Shown here: positions 37,100 to 50,838 of the stretch, one piece after another
How positions within the stretch are numbered: position 1 is the first letter of the stretch
Layout of the letters: the number at the start of each line of letters is the position of its first letter
DNA from: Trogon surrucura
Lineage: Eukaryota; Chordata; Aves; Trogoniformes; Trogonidae
Assembly (NCBI GenBank): GCA_020746105.1
Contig: CM036621.1
Span: 45,852,264-45,916,263, forward strand
Reading direction: 5' to 3'
DNA: 64,000 bases
Position numbers and translations under genes: made by a program
The notes under the pieces: generated by a model
What the model saw: the letters and a program-made list of their open reading frames with translations, nothing else
What the model was told of the DNA's origin: nothing
Databases searched by the model: none

Positions 37100-40000
37100 T
37101 CTGTGAAGTATGAGTGGGAGCGAGTTTGGAAGATTAGTCTCTTAACATGTGTACAAAAAGTGCTGAGAAGTTAATTCTCTCTGCTTCAGCTAAGTTCTGT
37201 CTTCTGTATATTATAGGTACTGTTTGAATGTTGTTTGCTAGGAAAAGTAGGTGTTATTTGGACTTCATTAATATCTAATTAATTCTCTTCAAAGTAGTTT
37301 TGACTCTCAGCTTGTGGTTGTTAGAAGTTACTCGCAGTGGAAATCGGTGATGTGTTACTTGGTAAAACACACAGTCCTCTTTCCTTGGCGATGTGCTTGG
37401 GAGAGGGGAGTTATAGTGGGAAATGCAGACCTGTTCAAGTGCTCTAAGAGATACTTCACGTGTACTTTGCTTCTTGCTTGAGGCATCAAGGCTTGCAAGA
37501 TCGTAGCCTTGGTAGGGCAGTTTTAGGGTAAGCTCAAGTAGGATCAGTCTAGATGAGCTGAGCAGTTGTTTGCCAAGCAAGTGGAGTCTGTGGATGCTTG
37601 TGGAATCTGTGAACCAAGAAGCTGTATCTGCTCGTCTGCTAAAATATGACATATATATATGTTAGTAGTTCTTTTATAACTGTGCCCTGCCTGGGCAGAT
37701 GGTGTGCACATAGCTTTGTGCGGAGGGGGAAAACACGTTGTTGAGTTGAAATGTAGCAGTGGGATCGCAGAGGTGGCACAATCCAGCCTGAGATGCTCTT
37801 CTGAGCCCTTTTTGCTCCATGCAGGATGAATTTCAGCACCTGCAGCACAACATCTCGGGAAGCAAGGCGTGGGAAGGCAGGGGCTGACTAGCCTGGGGTC
37901 TGTGCTACGTGACTTCTGCAAAAATACGGTGAGGAGAGCAACACAGGAATTCATCTGCTCTTGTAGTCCTGGGTGCTGGAGGAAAGTGCTGAATGCTGCT
38001 AACTTTTCTGAAGTGTATTATTTTTGTAAGGAAAGGATTGGGAAAATATATGGTAATTCGTTATATGCCAAGAATATATTTAGTCTAACTCTTAAACACA
38101 TATGGTCAAACTGTAAAAGGACAAAAAAGCTTCATTAGAAAACGTGTACAGACGGCTTAGTGTCGTTTGGCTGCATTCTTTTTTACTCTAGCATCGCATC
38201 TCTTAGTGCCTTACAGTTCTTCTTTCAACTGTCAGTCCTTCTAGCTGGTTTTCTTTATTGATACTTCCAAAATCTGTTTAGCACACTTTTGTAAATTACC
38301 AAAAAGAAAAAAAGTAAAATAAATATTTATGTAAATCCTGTCTCATAGAAACTTCAGTGATGCCATCAACAGTTTACATTGTATAAATATTTGTGCAACT
38401 GGATTTCCTGTTTACCTATGCTTTGGCAGATGGGAGCTTGCTTGTCCTTCAGGCTGGAGGAGCAGGATGTTCAGCTCCGGGGCCGTGGTGCCGAGCCCAG
38501 ACTGACAACCCGGCTCCTCGGGAGGGTTCGTCGCTGGTCTGGCAGCGTGAGGCACCTGTGCAGCACTTCTTTCTTCTGGCTCAGCTTAGGCTTGCTCATC
38601 ACCTCCTCGTACTTCAGATGGGAGTTGTCCGAGTCTTTTGTTCTTGAGCACGCTGTGGTGCTGCAGGAGTAACCAGAGTCAGTTTGATGTGCTAAAATAA
38701 GGTGACAATTATTTACAAGTCCTGTTGATTACAGTCAGCTAATTTTCTCTTGTAACACTGGAGTTGTGCTGATGCTATAGAATGCAAATCTAGGTAGCAG
38801 TACGGTAAAACGTTTCATTAGGTGCTGTAATACTTTGGTAAGAATGTTGGTTATCTGTTGGGTTGGGCAGGGTTTTTTTGTGGGTTGTTTTTTGTTTGTT
38901 TTTATTTTTTTCTGGGAGGGAGGAAAAAAAAAGTCCACACTGTGCTTCAAAAATAGTCACCAAGGCTAAAACTAATGGAAAAATTAAACCAAGTCTGAAC
39001 CTACCTAGCAAAGCACCAAGACTTGTGTTTAGAGTCAACAGCCATATAAAAGCTTATCTTAACAAATACTTAAGCTTTAAGCAACATCTGAGTAACGGCA
39101 CAGACCAAGGCTGCTGCTGTGCCAGCTGCCTGACTTGTGCCCCAGGTCTGGCTCGTTTTCCTACCCTCTCTCCAAATTTGGGCAGCAGCAAGTGTGAATT
39201 TTGAAAACCATATTCGTTAGGGCAGCGGTGACATTCTGTCTGGGCTGTGAGGGATGGACGTTGCTGGACATCACGCTTCTGAGGGCCATAAATCAAAAGG
39301 ACAGCCTAACCTCTGCTTATTTTTTTCCAATTCTGGCCTGGACCTGATACTCATATCGGCTCCCACTCCCAAAATCTCTCTTGCCTGGCACAGTGATAAT
39401 TACACTTGACTCTGGGCACAGATAAGAATTTCCCAGCTACCTGCTCATGCTTTTAATTTTTATTCAGTTATGTGATGGTGAGTCTGGGCTTCTTAAAATT
39501 GATGTGGAGCTGCTTGTGGTCTTTAGGAATACCTCAGCTGCCTAAAGCCTTTAAAACGTTTTACTGTCTTGGGAGTATTTTGTTTTACTGTTTCATGTTT
39601 CACAATGAAATACGTAATTCTGAAAAGAATCTTTACTCAAAAGGAAAATTAAATTTTCAACAACCTTCCAGGTCCTTTTTCTAGTAGCTTATTTATTTAC
39701 AAGGAAAACTTATCCTGGACTGACGCTCACAAGTGTGTTGACCATGGTGTCTGAGCTGTATATCTACGCAGAATGAGTGTTGCTGCTTCACTTACTGTAG
39801 AGAAATGTTTCCTCTTAACTGCTATACATAACTCTGCATAATATACATACCAGATAACCTGGTTGATGGTAACATTAGTATGCCAAGTGTTATAGCCTTG
39901 TTGATAGTGCAAAGTTAATTAGGATTGGAATCTGGGTTTCTCTATGGTAACAGGAAAGCAAATTTAAGCAGCTTTTGGAGAGCAAATAGAAGTAGCCTGT

Positions 40001-41453
40001 TTAGCAAAAGTTCTGCTTGAATTTCTAATCTCTTTAAGGGAAAAAGGCTTATGTGATTTGCATGATCCTCTCCCCTCCCTCCGTCCATCTGCTTTAGCCA
40101 TGACGGTGACCAGGAGCAAGAGAGATGCCCACGCTGGCGCTGCCGCAGTGGAAGCATGACACGCTTCTTTGTTAGAAATTGGTAAGCCGGGTGTTTCCAG
40201 GTCTTACAGAGACCTGAATCAGACAGGTGTGATCTTGCCCATCTCACGGTAGCCCGCCTTGACCTGTTACATTGCATGGAGCCTGGCTGCTGGCAGGAGT
40301 CCTCCAGAACGTGTTGTGTTCTGGTCGGAGTACACACTAGGATAGTGTCTCAGGTTTTCTGAAGGGCTGTTGTCTTTCCCAAGCATGGTGATTCCCAGCT
40401 GGGATTGGGGAAATCTCAAGAGCTTGGTGTCTCTGGCTCTTCACTTATGTAGCAATCCAACAAAAAAGCAAAGAAAGGTGGGGCATCTTGTCCTTCTTTC
40501 CTCCCCCTGCACCCTCAGGCATGCGCATCCTCCAAATTCTAGGCATTTCTGTGACTTTCTCTGGAAGACTGTTTTCCCTTCCTAGTTCTCTCACTCGTGC
40601 CTTCTTCCTTCAGTAGAGATTTCTGTCATTCGTTGGTTATTCCTGGCACTTGTGTACTTGGCATTGTGCTGCTCCAGCCTCCAGTGACAGTGCGCCTAGG
40701 GACGGGTGGTACTGCAAGAAAGGCACTAAATCACTTACTTGCCAACATTAAATAACACACATTTGTAATTTCTTTTTCAGCATAAAACGCTAGCATAGCA
40801 ATATAGTCACCTGCAGTGAAAAGGCTGGTAATTTTTTCAGTATTAAGTGGTAGAGGTGGCTCTGCTGCCCCGTTCAGTACAGTGGCGTGTATTTTGGTGT
40901 GTGGATGAAATCCGGAAGCCGTTGAAGTCATAAAGAAATGAAACTCTGATTAGCTCCCACTTGTATGTTTAAAAGGCTTTTTCTGACTTCTAAACTCTAC
41001 CCGAGTGACAAGTGATTGAGGTGACTTGTTTGTTTTACTCTGCTTAGTAAAACACACTGCTAACTTCAGTTCCTGGTCTGCTTGTTCTCTCATTATTGTA
41101 CTGGGACAGAGGCTGTCATGAGATGGGGACCCTGCTAGCCGGCCTGAAGGGGCCAGGATTGTGGCTGCTGTAGCCTGCAGCTGAGGTAAAACGTGATGGG
41201 AAGCTCTGCATCCCTCCTGGGTCATAGTGAGTATTTTTTCTCTGAGTCTACCCAACGTGTGTCAGCGGTCTTCTGATGCTGTGGTTGGAGCTGTCTCCTG
41301 CTGCGTCAAACAAGGCAGGAACATCTTGGGAGATGAAGCCTATTTGTTTTAGTGGTGTGGTGGGAAACATAAATGGTGTGTTAGGTGGTCTTGCAATGAA
41401 GTGTAGGCTCACAGACCTGCTCCTGGGTAGCAGTTCCTAGGACTGTTGGATAT

Positions 41454-41625
41454 TACAGAATCATTGAGGCTGGAAAAGACCTCTGAGAGCATCAAGTCCA
41501 GCCTATGACTCAACACCATCACATCGGCCAGACCACGGCACTAAGTGTCACATCCAGCCTCTCCTTAAACACCGCCAGGGATGGTGACTCCACCACTTCC
41601 CTGGGCAGTGCATCCCAGTGTCTGA
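41454..41625 (-). mobile_element. CR1 LINE 3' end, reverse orientation
   Basis: It starts with a decayed reverse tail (acagaatcattgaggctgg). It continues through reverse-complement CR1 motifs such as 'gacctctgagagcatcaag', 'ccgccagggatggtgactcc' and 'cttccctgggcagtgcatcc'. It looks older than most of the other copies and is 5'-truncated. Confidence 0.88.
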
Positions 41626-44600
41626 TCATTGCAGCAGCAGAGAGCTTTTGGGGTAGGATTTGAGAGGATGATATTATAGCTTTCTGGGTGCTTACAGGGA
41701 CCTTATTCCTGGTGTGGTGGAGCTCACTTGAAAGCCTGGTAGGAGCGTCATGGCCGACGTCTTTGTGACATGAAGTTCAAATCGGCCTCACAGCCATGAG
41801 GGAGGGGTGATGGAGCTGGGCTGGGTGTGAAGAGCTGCCCAAGTTTTCCGTAAAGCGATAGGGATGGAGGAAGGAGAGCGACTCACTACACAGAGGGTGA
41901 GTGCATTGTACCCAGGCTGGAAGCAAGGGGCCAGGAAGCTCTTTGAATATGTACATTACATGGAAAACAGGATTTGTTACGGACCAGCGAAGAGGTTGTA
42001 GTATACAAGGTGAATGATGACAAGAGTGTGGAAAAGACATTGCCAATCTGAAACCCACAGTTTACCTAAAGCTATGATGCATGTAAAAAGGAGTTTGCAT
42101 AGTCATTTTCTGCATAGTCTTTGGATTAAAAAGTAAAATAAAATTCTGTGATTTGGTTTAAGTGCTTCTGGGAGTCTCGGGAAAAGTGGTGTGTTTCTAA
42201 GTCGAGTATTTTAGCTCTGTGTGCCTTGAAATTCTGCAGTGCAGGTGACAGTCAGCGAGGGGTTTTACTGCTTATTTGTCATATTTTTACAATCTGCCTG
42301 AGTTTATGCTCTCTGGCAAGTGGGTAATCTGAACGGCTTCGTGGTGTCCAGAAGTGTGTTTTTGCATCACTGCCTCCTGGTCTGTGCAGAATCCTCTTGG
42401 CTACTTAAATCAGTGTCTTCTGCAGATGGGGCTGGAGAGTGAAAAGGAATCATCTCGCCTGAGCAAAGACACTTGTTCAGGCCACAAACTGGGATGATTA
42501 TAAACGTGTTGTGGTGGTGGTGGAAGATTCAGAACGCAAACATCTGGGCTTTGTTTTTGAAACCATGTGTAGTGGTGACAAACATAGACGTACATTGCTT
42601 TCTCTGTCTATTGTTAGCGGCATAGCATTAATTAGTGTAATGATTGCTAAAGGCACATTTTACATTTTCAGTAAGGACTACTTAGCTCTTGCTGTAAAAG
42701 GTAAGCTGTAAAGGTTGCAAATAGTAGTGTGCTGAGGATTTGTTTAGTTGAGGATAAACAGATTTAATTGTTTTAAATTACTTAATAGCAATTATTTAGC
42801 ACAGGTGTTAAAGTTGCAGACTTACACATCTACACGTATATCCTGACATCCTTCTTCGTTATTCAGTATCCGATACTTATTTTTGGACTGCAGGTTTCTT
42901 GATGTTTCTGATACTTACGTTTAACATTTACATTTTAATCACCTGTGTGCTAGCAGCTGCAGTTTTACAAAAATCTGGTTTTGAAGTGTTTGACTGAGCA
43001 AGTTATGTCGAGCCATTCGACGTTTTTGTATCTGTACCTGTCTTTCATTCTTGGATGGAAGTTTTTTGTGGGATTTTTTTTTTTCTTTTATGTTAGCAAA
43101 TATAAAACCAAATTTGCTTAATGAACGGCATTCTTCTGTTTTCTTCTTTTTTATGCGTGGTGTTTAAGCCTAGATCCTGGATTTGCACAGTGCTTTTGCA
43201 TGCGTAGGACAAAGTGTCTACTAAAATAGTCAATAAGTGTGGAATGGCTAATTTCTGTTTTGCAAAACTTGGTAACTGCGTATTACGCCTTGGGATTGCT
43301 ATAATATGCAATCTGGGCATTAAGAACATCAGTGGAATGTTCGGCTTTTTGTTTACTTGTTAAAGCTGACTACAGTTTTAACCTAGAGTGATTTAAAGCT
43401 AAATTCTTCCACAGAGGTGGGAAGAGAGATGGAACATACTCATCGTTCTGGAACAGGCATGTGGCTGTGTTAAAATGAGCATTAATTTTCTTGTGTCAAC
43501 CTTATCAAATGACCATGTTGGTTTATATGGTTGCTCTTCTTGGTAGCTGTGGACTCTGTTGTCTGATTTCCATCAGTGCTGACTTGACACTTAAAGAAGT
43601 CTCCGAGCATTGAAGTTCCTCGTTATTTTCTGTTGGCAGCTGGATGAGAGGCACAATGGTGTGTCCTCACTGGAGGAAGGGCAAAACGTAGTAGAGCAGA
43701 TACTTGAGCGCCGTAAGTTGTGCCAGCCCGTGGAGCAGCAGCATGAAACCAAGCAGCAGCACTTTTGTCACCTGCCTTCCAGGGTTCCCGTGCTTTTGAA
43801 ATCACAAAAGGTTGAAGTTTTGCCATGTGATTTCTGTGGGCTATTCAGAATAGTTTTGGGGTACGATCAAAGATGCACTTGAAAGTAGAACCTCATTCTT
43901 AATTTAATCTCATTGTCAGCACAAGGAGGCAAAGTTTACAGATGTTACACAAGACTAGATTTTCACAGAATGATTTTGCATTTGTACTGGACTTTACTCT
44001 CTTCTTCCAAACATGTAATTGTGGAAAAAATCAACAGACAATAAATTATATTTAAAAAGAAAATTGCAATGCAGAATGTAGAAAGAGCAATGCTTAGTTG
44101 TTAGTGCTTCAGAAAAGCTAAGAGACAGAGGCACAGAATTCAACAAGAAAATTTCCATGGGTTGATCCTTTCCAGTGTAAGAACATGAAGCCCATTAATA
44201 CTCCAATATTTTTTCCTCACTGTAATAACGGATCTTTTGTTAGAAGTCCCAATGTGGTTTGGGGGTTCAGTGGTAAGTATTGGAACGCGTGTGGCATTAT
44301 GAGGTTGGAGAAATTACCTAGAAAGCAACAGATACTATGTACTTGATTAGTTTTCAAGAAAAAAAACCTTGAAATGGGAATTAAAAAAAATTAAACTCAA
44401 ACCAAAGCACAAACCCCATCACCTTTAAATGAGTGCTTTTGATTTGAGTGAGAGCGTTGTGTTCTTGCAAACCAAGTGCTAGGTGTTTTATGTGTTTTTC
44501 ATGCCAGATGCTTACATTCACCTTTAGATCAGTCTTTCTTGATGAAATGAAAGTCCTGTGGTTAACAGAATCTGTTTCTGCTCAGTCGGGTAACCTACAT

Positions 44601-45164
44601 GTCATATTTGGACATTTTGGTTAATAGAATCCACATGCAGGAGAGAGAGTTGCCTTACCCACTCTGCCCTTTGATATGGGGCTACATCTTTTGATTGTCA
44701 GTGATCATCCCTTAGGAGGGATCTTCGTTGAGGATTTAACCAAACAGGCATTGGTCAGTTTGATGTTGGGTAAAAAACCCAGCATCTTCAGTATTAGGAC
44801 TGCTCAAACTGTCTGTGTGGCAGCCTGCAGAGTGGATTTGACATTATTATGGAGTTTAAAAAAAAAAAAAGAAACTGAATAGTGGTGAGATTAAGTAGTT
44901 TACATGCTTTCAGATAAAAAAATATTGTAGTTTGTCATACAAAACCCCAAATTCTTGCAAACCTTGTCAAATTTGCAGTTCTGCAGAGTGCACCTCAGCT
45001 ACAGAAATACGCGCTTTGGGGAAAAAATATGTGAAAATTGAGCAAAAACTGTGGACAGCCCTAAGCAAAGCCAGTGCCCAGGCTGCTGCTCTTAGAGGAG
45101 GTTTAATGCTTTACCTTGTATGTTGGTACCTTAAATCTTAAATATCCCACTCTCTCTTTTCCAG

Positions 45165-45239
45165 GCAGAAGCAGTCTCCGCCAACCAAGAAACCAGAAAA
45201 AATATTTCACAATGGATGTAGATGATGAAGAAAACATGA
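45165..45239 (+). CDS. ADARB1: ADARB1 exon with the canonical start codon (CDS from 45212)
   Basis: The 75-nt exon is bounded by a strong acceptor (tctctcttttccag, ending at 45164) and donor ATGA|gtaagatgag at 45239/45240. ATG at 45212 has an excellent Kozak context (A at -3, G at +4) and encodes MDVDDEENM plus the first base of a Ser codon. Mammalian ADAR2 begins MDIEDEENM at the same place. The 47 nt before the ATG are 5'UTR in the canonical transcript. They become coding (16 codons, no stop) when the R-domain exon at 35362 is spliced on, so the exon does double duty. The acidic N-terminus precedes the nuclear-localising and dsRNA-binding regions in the next exon. The junction is phase 1. 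The 7,278-bp intron that follows carries the self-editing switch. Confidence 0.95.
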
Positions 45240-48200
45240 GTAAGATGAGTTTATTTACACAGTAATAATGGTGTAATCATTTCTGAAGATTGCTTTTTCT
45301 CACCAGCACAGGGATGACTGTGAAGAAACTTCAGAAGCACAAATTAAAATAATTTCTTTGTCTGTTTTAAAATATGGTAGTGAAGAGTGAATGGGAGCTT
45401 TTGCATTGAAAGTGTTTTAAACGCACGTGGTTATATGCTGGTCTAGTTATACCTTGTGTCCCACATTTTGCTTCCAACAACTGACTAATCAAACAAAATA
45501 TTTTCCCGTTTTAAACCAGCAATGATGAACAGAGAGAATACCAGCAGTGTCAGTGCCAGTGGTTAGGGACCAGTCAGAAGGAAGGGAGAGACAAAGCAGA
45601 TGGGGTTGAAATGTATAAAATAAATGGGGGGAAGCAGAAATGGAGGAAGAAAAAGCAAGAGGAGGAGCTAGAAGAGCTCACACAAGTCTTGGATGGCTGA
45701 TTACTCTCGCTAGATTGTTCCAGCCCTGAGCTACTGAATTATTGAAGTGTGTTTAAGCACAAAAATAGTAAAATATAGTGATCATCTTGATGAATACGCT
45801 GGTGAAGTGCTGCGAGGTTGATAACTCCATGATACGATTAAGATCTGATAACCTGTGGAGAAAAGCATTCTCATTAGAACATTATAAGATATTTTTCTAT
45901 TACTGGTCTTTCAACTATCTTCTTTTGTGAATGAGAGAAATGTTCTCTTGCTGCTATGATGATGTGCAGTGCCTGATTATAAATAATCATATATATGTGA
46001 GATAATTGTTTTTCCCTTAAGTGACAATGGCTAAATGGTGCATCTCTGGCAAAGCTGACAAAGCCCAGCAGTGGAGGAGGCTTAGGAGCAGAAGACTTGT
46101 AGTTCAATCTGAATGAGTTGCAGAGCGTTTTAATTGAGAGATAAAAAAGTTAAATCATTGTGTTTAAAAAAAAGACAACAAAAAATCGACAACAAACTCA
46201 ACCAAATGACACCCCTTTCTCCTCCAAAAAAAAATCTATAAGTGTTATCTGGACTAGAATGCATCTTCTTCTTCAACTGAAACAGTGAACTCAACTCAAA
46301 TATGCTTGCTAACTCTTTTTTTTACTTGGCATAAAAGAAATTACTTCAGACGGATGCTTAAGCTCTTTCTAAAAGTGGCCTTCCTAAGGAGGACTTCAAA
46401 AAAGTAAGAGCTGTAATTGGATAATTCATTTAGGATAATTTTTTGGATAAAACATGCCCTTATCTCAGTAAGGAGGATATCTGAGCATGAGTAAAAAATG
46501 TCTTCCCAAGCTGGAGAAAACATCATTTTATGGATCCTTAAGTGAAATCCTTATTTTTCTGCCTGCTTTTTGGTTTTTTTTGTGTGTGTTAGTGCATCAA
46601 AATGGGAAACTATTCCCTGAACTTTGGACTCGTCAGGAGACTGGCTCCATGGAGTTGCTATAAGTTTGAGGCCTGCATTTGTATAACCACAGTTGGCTCC
46701 CAGAAGTATGTTTTGAGATGTCATCTGCACTGTATTTTTGGAAAAAAAACCTACAAATAGCCATGTCTACTTGGATGAACATAGTTAATACAAGGTGCAA
46801 GAAAACCTTGCTGCATCTGTATGCTCACACAAACATCACGAATTTGTAAGGTTGAATCATCAGATTTTGGGGGGAGAAATGAAAATTCTTCAGTTCTTCA
46901 CCTTGACCGTGCAAAGACTTTCTTTAAAAAATATGATCTTTCTGTACTTTTATGTCTCTTAAAATTATGAAGTGCAATATCGGAAGTATTATTTTATCTG
47001 ACTCCTTTTTGGGGAGGTACTGACAGAGAAGGAAGGTGAGCGTATACAATATTTGCAGCTTGCAGGTGCACTGGAATTTCTCTAGTGCAGAAACCGAAAT
47101 TAAAATTGTAGTGCCGAGGTTCCGTTAATATCTCTGCAAAAATACAGCATTTCAGTCTACATGCTTTAAGGTCTCCTTCCTTTATCCATTGAACATAGAG
47201 AAGATGTTGCAAGAGGTTTGGGGAGAGATCTGTTGGGGTTGTTTTTTGTTTAGGTTTTTTTTTTTTTTTGAACGTGTTTATTTCATTTTCTGTTGCTTTC
47301 TGGGGAGGTTACGCCTGCAGCACTCTGAATGCCCCAGGAATTTGTTCCAAAGCCCATCTGCACATTACCTCAGTGTCAAGGCAGAGGACCCTGCAGAAGT
47401 CTCAGTGCAACACAACTAAATAATTTGCTAGGTGTAAATACGCCCTGTTGCCTATCCTTATTGTTTTATGGGCAAGGGAGGAGTGGGGGCGTTTTGCAGA
47501 ACACTTCGGAAACTACCATGTGACTGTCCTGACCTTCCTCTATGATTTTTTTTTCCTCCCTTTTAAAAAAAAAATGCTCAGAAGAGATCACACTTCTTTT
47601 TTTTTCTGCCTGTTTTTTTTTTATAAAAAAATTTACTTATTTAGGCTTTCCCTAGGCCAGTAAATGAGAACAATAGTATAAAGGGTAGCTTGAAACACCT
47701 TTTGGTTCAGTTGAGAATCATCTAAATTTAATGAAGAGTGCTCCAGATCAGACGGGGCAGGAGGAGTGTTGTCTCTCAGCAAGCAGGTACTGGAAGTTAC
47801 CCAATGGATAAAGCACCTTAATTACAGGGAATAAAACAAAAAAAAAACCAACGCACTTAAATGGAAGAAGTCTTTCTTTACTGGCATAAACATTCCCTGT
47901 GCCTCGCTCCTTCTTTGAGTGCTCTTCAGTTTGTAAGCCTCTCAAATACAATTTCAGGGGCAGGAGTTTTCTTGCCCTGAGGTTTTTGGCATGTGATGCT
48001 GTCAGCTCTGATATGTACCAAGCCAGGTTCTACAGACATCAGGGAAATCTCTAGTCAAAAGCTGCCAACTAGTTTTAGTGACGAGAAAATAAACTAGTCA
48101 TACGAAATAATATCTTATTCTTAAATCATGAGTAGTATTAATGTTTAAGAAAAGAGGATCCTATTATCAAGGGTTTATATCTGTATTAATGCTGCTCTAT

Positions 48201-48752
48201 AGTGTTGAATACAAAGCAGCTGTCAGGGACCTCAAAGGGCTTTCTAAAGCATTCATTCCTTGAGAACTTACTTTAAAGTCTATGCGTTTTCCAGTCTTTA
48301 AATGTGTTTAAAATCCAGGATTAGGCTGTTTTTAAACCTCTTGATTTTTGAGTATGTTTAGGAGATCTACCAAGACGGTGTAACCTTTCTGAAGCAAGAC
48401 TTGCAACATGAACATACAGCCACTTGTCAGCTCCAATAACAGTTTAATAGAAAAGAAAAAAGGATAATGAAGAGCATCCGTTACTGAACACAGATTTTTT
48501 TTTTAAAAAAATTTTTTTTATAGTTCAGATAGAATTTCTTTTCTCCTGCCTGCTCTCCTCTATGTTTTGTACTTTGTTAGAGTGTTCTAACATTCACAGT
48601 TATTGTTTTCCTGTCTTATTGTGGCCGTGATGCTGGCAGCACAGAGCTTACTACCAGTCTCCGAATCACACTGATAGGCTTTGGGATGGTCTAAACTGGT
48701 TTTCACAACATGCATGGAGTGGCGTGTGGCACATCTGCCGCAACCACTGCTT

Positions 48753-49038
48753 TAAAGCGACATTTACAAGGGTGTGTAGCGACCAGGATGAGGGGCAGTG
48801 GTTTTAAACTAGAGCATAGCAGATTTAGACTAGATGTTAGAAAAAAGTTCTCTACAATGAGGCACAAGTTGCCCAGAGAGGTGGTGGAGGCTCCATCCCT
48901 GGAGACGTTCAAGGTCAGGCTTGATGGCGCTCTGAGCAACCTGATCTAGTTCAAGCTGTCCCTGCTCACTGCAGGGGGATTGGACTGGATGACCTTTAAA
49001 GGTCCTTTCCAACCCAATGCATTCTATGATTCTATGAA
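48753..49038 (+). mobile_element. CR1 LINE 3' end, forward orientation
   Basis: This is a clear CR1 3' region: 'ttgcccagagaggtggtgg', 'gagacgttcaaggtcaggct', 'gggattggactggatgacc', 'ggtcctttccaaccc' and the tail ATTCTATGATTCTATGA at the right end. It is 5'-truncated and relatively well preserved. Confidence 0.95.
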
Positions 49039-50053
49039 AATTTTGCTCTTCTTGTGTACTGATGCTCCCAGCTTGCACTGCAACGACATCCTGAATCAAC
49101 CAGAGCTTTCCTTTGGAGTGAGAGACTCCCCAAAGTCTTACAATCTCTAAACTAGCATATTATCAGAATGAAAACGTTTGAAAAATAGAGCAAGAAGATC
49201 AAATACCCAATGCACCCAGCTGTGGGTTTGCTCCTCCTATGTCAGAAAGCATGCAGGGGCTGCTCTGAGAAGAGGATGACCTCAGGACATGCTAGAGCCC
49301 TGCGGTATAGAGAGACCTGTTGTATTAGAGATCTTGGTAAAATCATGCGTAGCACAGGGTGTTCGCTGTTAGAATCATCAAATTTAAAAATAGCAAATAA
49401 AAAACAATAGATGCATTAAGCGACGCTTGCGGATGGATGTTCAAACCAAGCAATAAGAGATGTTTTCGTGCAGAGCGTAATGAAACCGTGAAAGACATTT
49501 GCCCAGGACATTGTGGATGCCAAGGATTTATGGGGTCTTGAACAGCAATTTGAAAAGTTTCTGGGGGCAAAAGCCCCATCGGTGTCTCCCTGCCAGGCCC
49601 CTTGGGACAACCCAGAGCTGTGGCTCCCTGCAGGCTGAGAGGCTGCCCTGGGAAGGGCTGCTGTATCCTTGCTCTGGTTTGATACCCCTTCCTGGGGTCT
49701 GCTGGTGGCCCTGTCACAGATGGGGAGCTGAGTGAGGTGAGGATGAGCTTGTCAGGCTGTTGTTAACTTACAAGGTGAGGTGCCTGGGAAAGGGAGAGCT
49801 GTTTCTGAACAGCACGGAGAGGCTGGGCTGGAGGGGTTGCCCCCGATATCAATATGGAAAAGATTAAACGAGATGACTTCTCTGACTTTTAACAGGTGGT
49901 GGTAGCTAACCTCACTTTTTGACTAATCTGTGAGCTCTTCTCCAGTCCTAAGGTAATTACAGGACCTCATTGCTGCGGGCAGGACAGGCTAAAGAAAAGC
50001 ACCAAAAGCATGTCTTCACCCTCAGCCTGAGCAGCTGTTGCTCTTTCTTGCAG

Positions 50054-50325
50054 TCTAGTGACTCTGTGGGTTGAAACAAACCCAGGTCCTTCTGGTTTGC
50101 ACGAAAAGTCGTTTTCTTTCCATCACGTGCCAGGCTTGGATTTGGATCACCTCCACGATTTAGAAACTTGTCTGCCTTCGTCGTCTCCGGGTTTGACTCC
50201 GACTGGTAGCTCCCTGCTCGCTTTCTCTCCTAGTTTCTTCCGCCCTGCAGGTCCTCCAAATCTAACAAGCCTAGTAGTTATCAGGCAAGGCATGTTTTTC
50301 TGCCCTTCTTTGTTATTGAGACAAG
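50054..50325 (+). other. Candidate exon-like segment (272 nt), likely poison exon if real
   Basis: An acceptor (gctctttcttgcag, ending 50053) and a donor (ACAAG|gtaagc at 50325/50326) enclose a frame open throughout. The peptide is proline/serine-rich with no recognised domain. Joined to the preceding ADARB1 exon in phase 1, it would give ATC followed by a TAG stop at once, so inclusion would terminate translation. It may be chance. Confidence 0.2.
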
Positions 50326-50783
50326 GTAAGCACGCAAGTTTCTTTCCTGCTTCCTACAAGTCCCCTGCTCTCTGTCAGGACATCCTTTCCCCTCCCTGTG
50401 TCGTGAGATGGATTAAGGACTTCCCCTGGCTGCCAGACTTACATGCAAAAGTTCTTTTTTTATTTTCAGCTGGAGTCTGTGCGACTCATATTTTCTTTCT
50501 GTGATTTATACAGACACTGGTAGTAGTCTTCATATAAAGACGTAAGATAAAAACAGAGGCCGTAATTAGTGTTAACTAAATTATTTCTGTTTAGCCTAAA
50601 AGTCATGTTGGTTAATAGCAAATTCGTGGTGCCACTAGCAGGAGCAGTGTTCCAGAAATGGTGTTTTAGATGAGATGTAATTTTTGGACATTATAGCTTC
50701 AGGTAAGAAACTCGGTGTAAGGAAAGATTTAAAAATTCACACTGTTGTACTGAGATTCCTTCTCTGTATATGTATGAGTGTGT

Positions 50784-50838
50784 ATATATATATTCTTTTA
50801 TATATATGTATATACATATATATAAGAATATATGTGCA
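50784..50838. repeat. AT-rich near-perfect palindrome / TA microsatellite
   Basis: Left and right arms around the centre GTATATAC (50808-50815) are inverted copies: ATATATTCTT(tt)ATATATATGTA against TACATATATATAAGAATATAT. The arms are about 24-27 nt with a two-base difference. It would form a hairpin as DNA or RNA and is likely to vary in length. Confidence 0.8.

Larger units (their letters stand above)
35363..45164 (+). other. ADARB1: Intron between R-domain exon and start-codon exon (9,802 bp)
   Basis: AT-rich unique sequence containing one reverse-orientation CR1 copy (41454-41625), an ATAA-type simple repeat near 37079-37099 and short homopolymers. No further exon is recognisable. It forms the right part of the 35-kb intron used by the canonical transcript. 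Confidence 0.7.

Noticed and set aside
50058-50100. String VETNPGP resembling a 2A ribosome-skipping motif in the candidate exon
   Set aside because: The required Asp two residues before Glu is absent, and there is no upstream coding partner. Probably coincidence.
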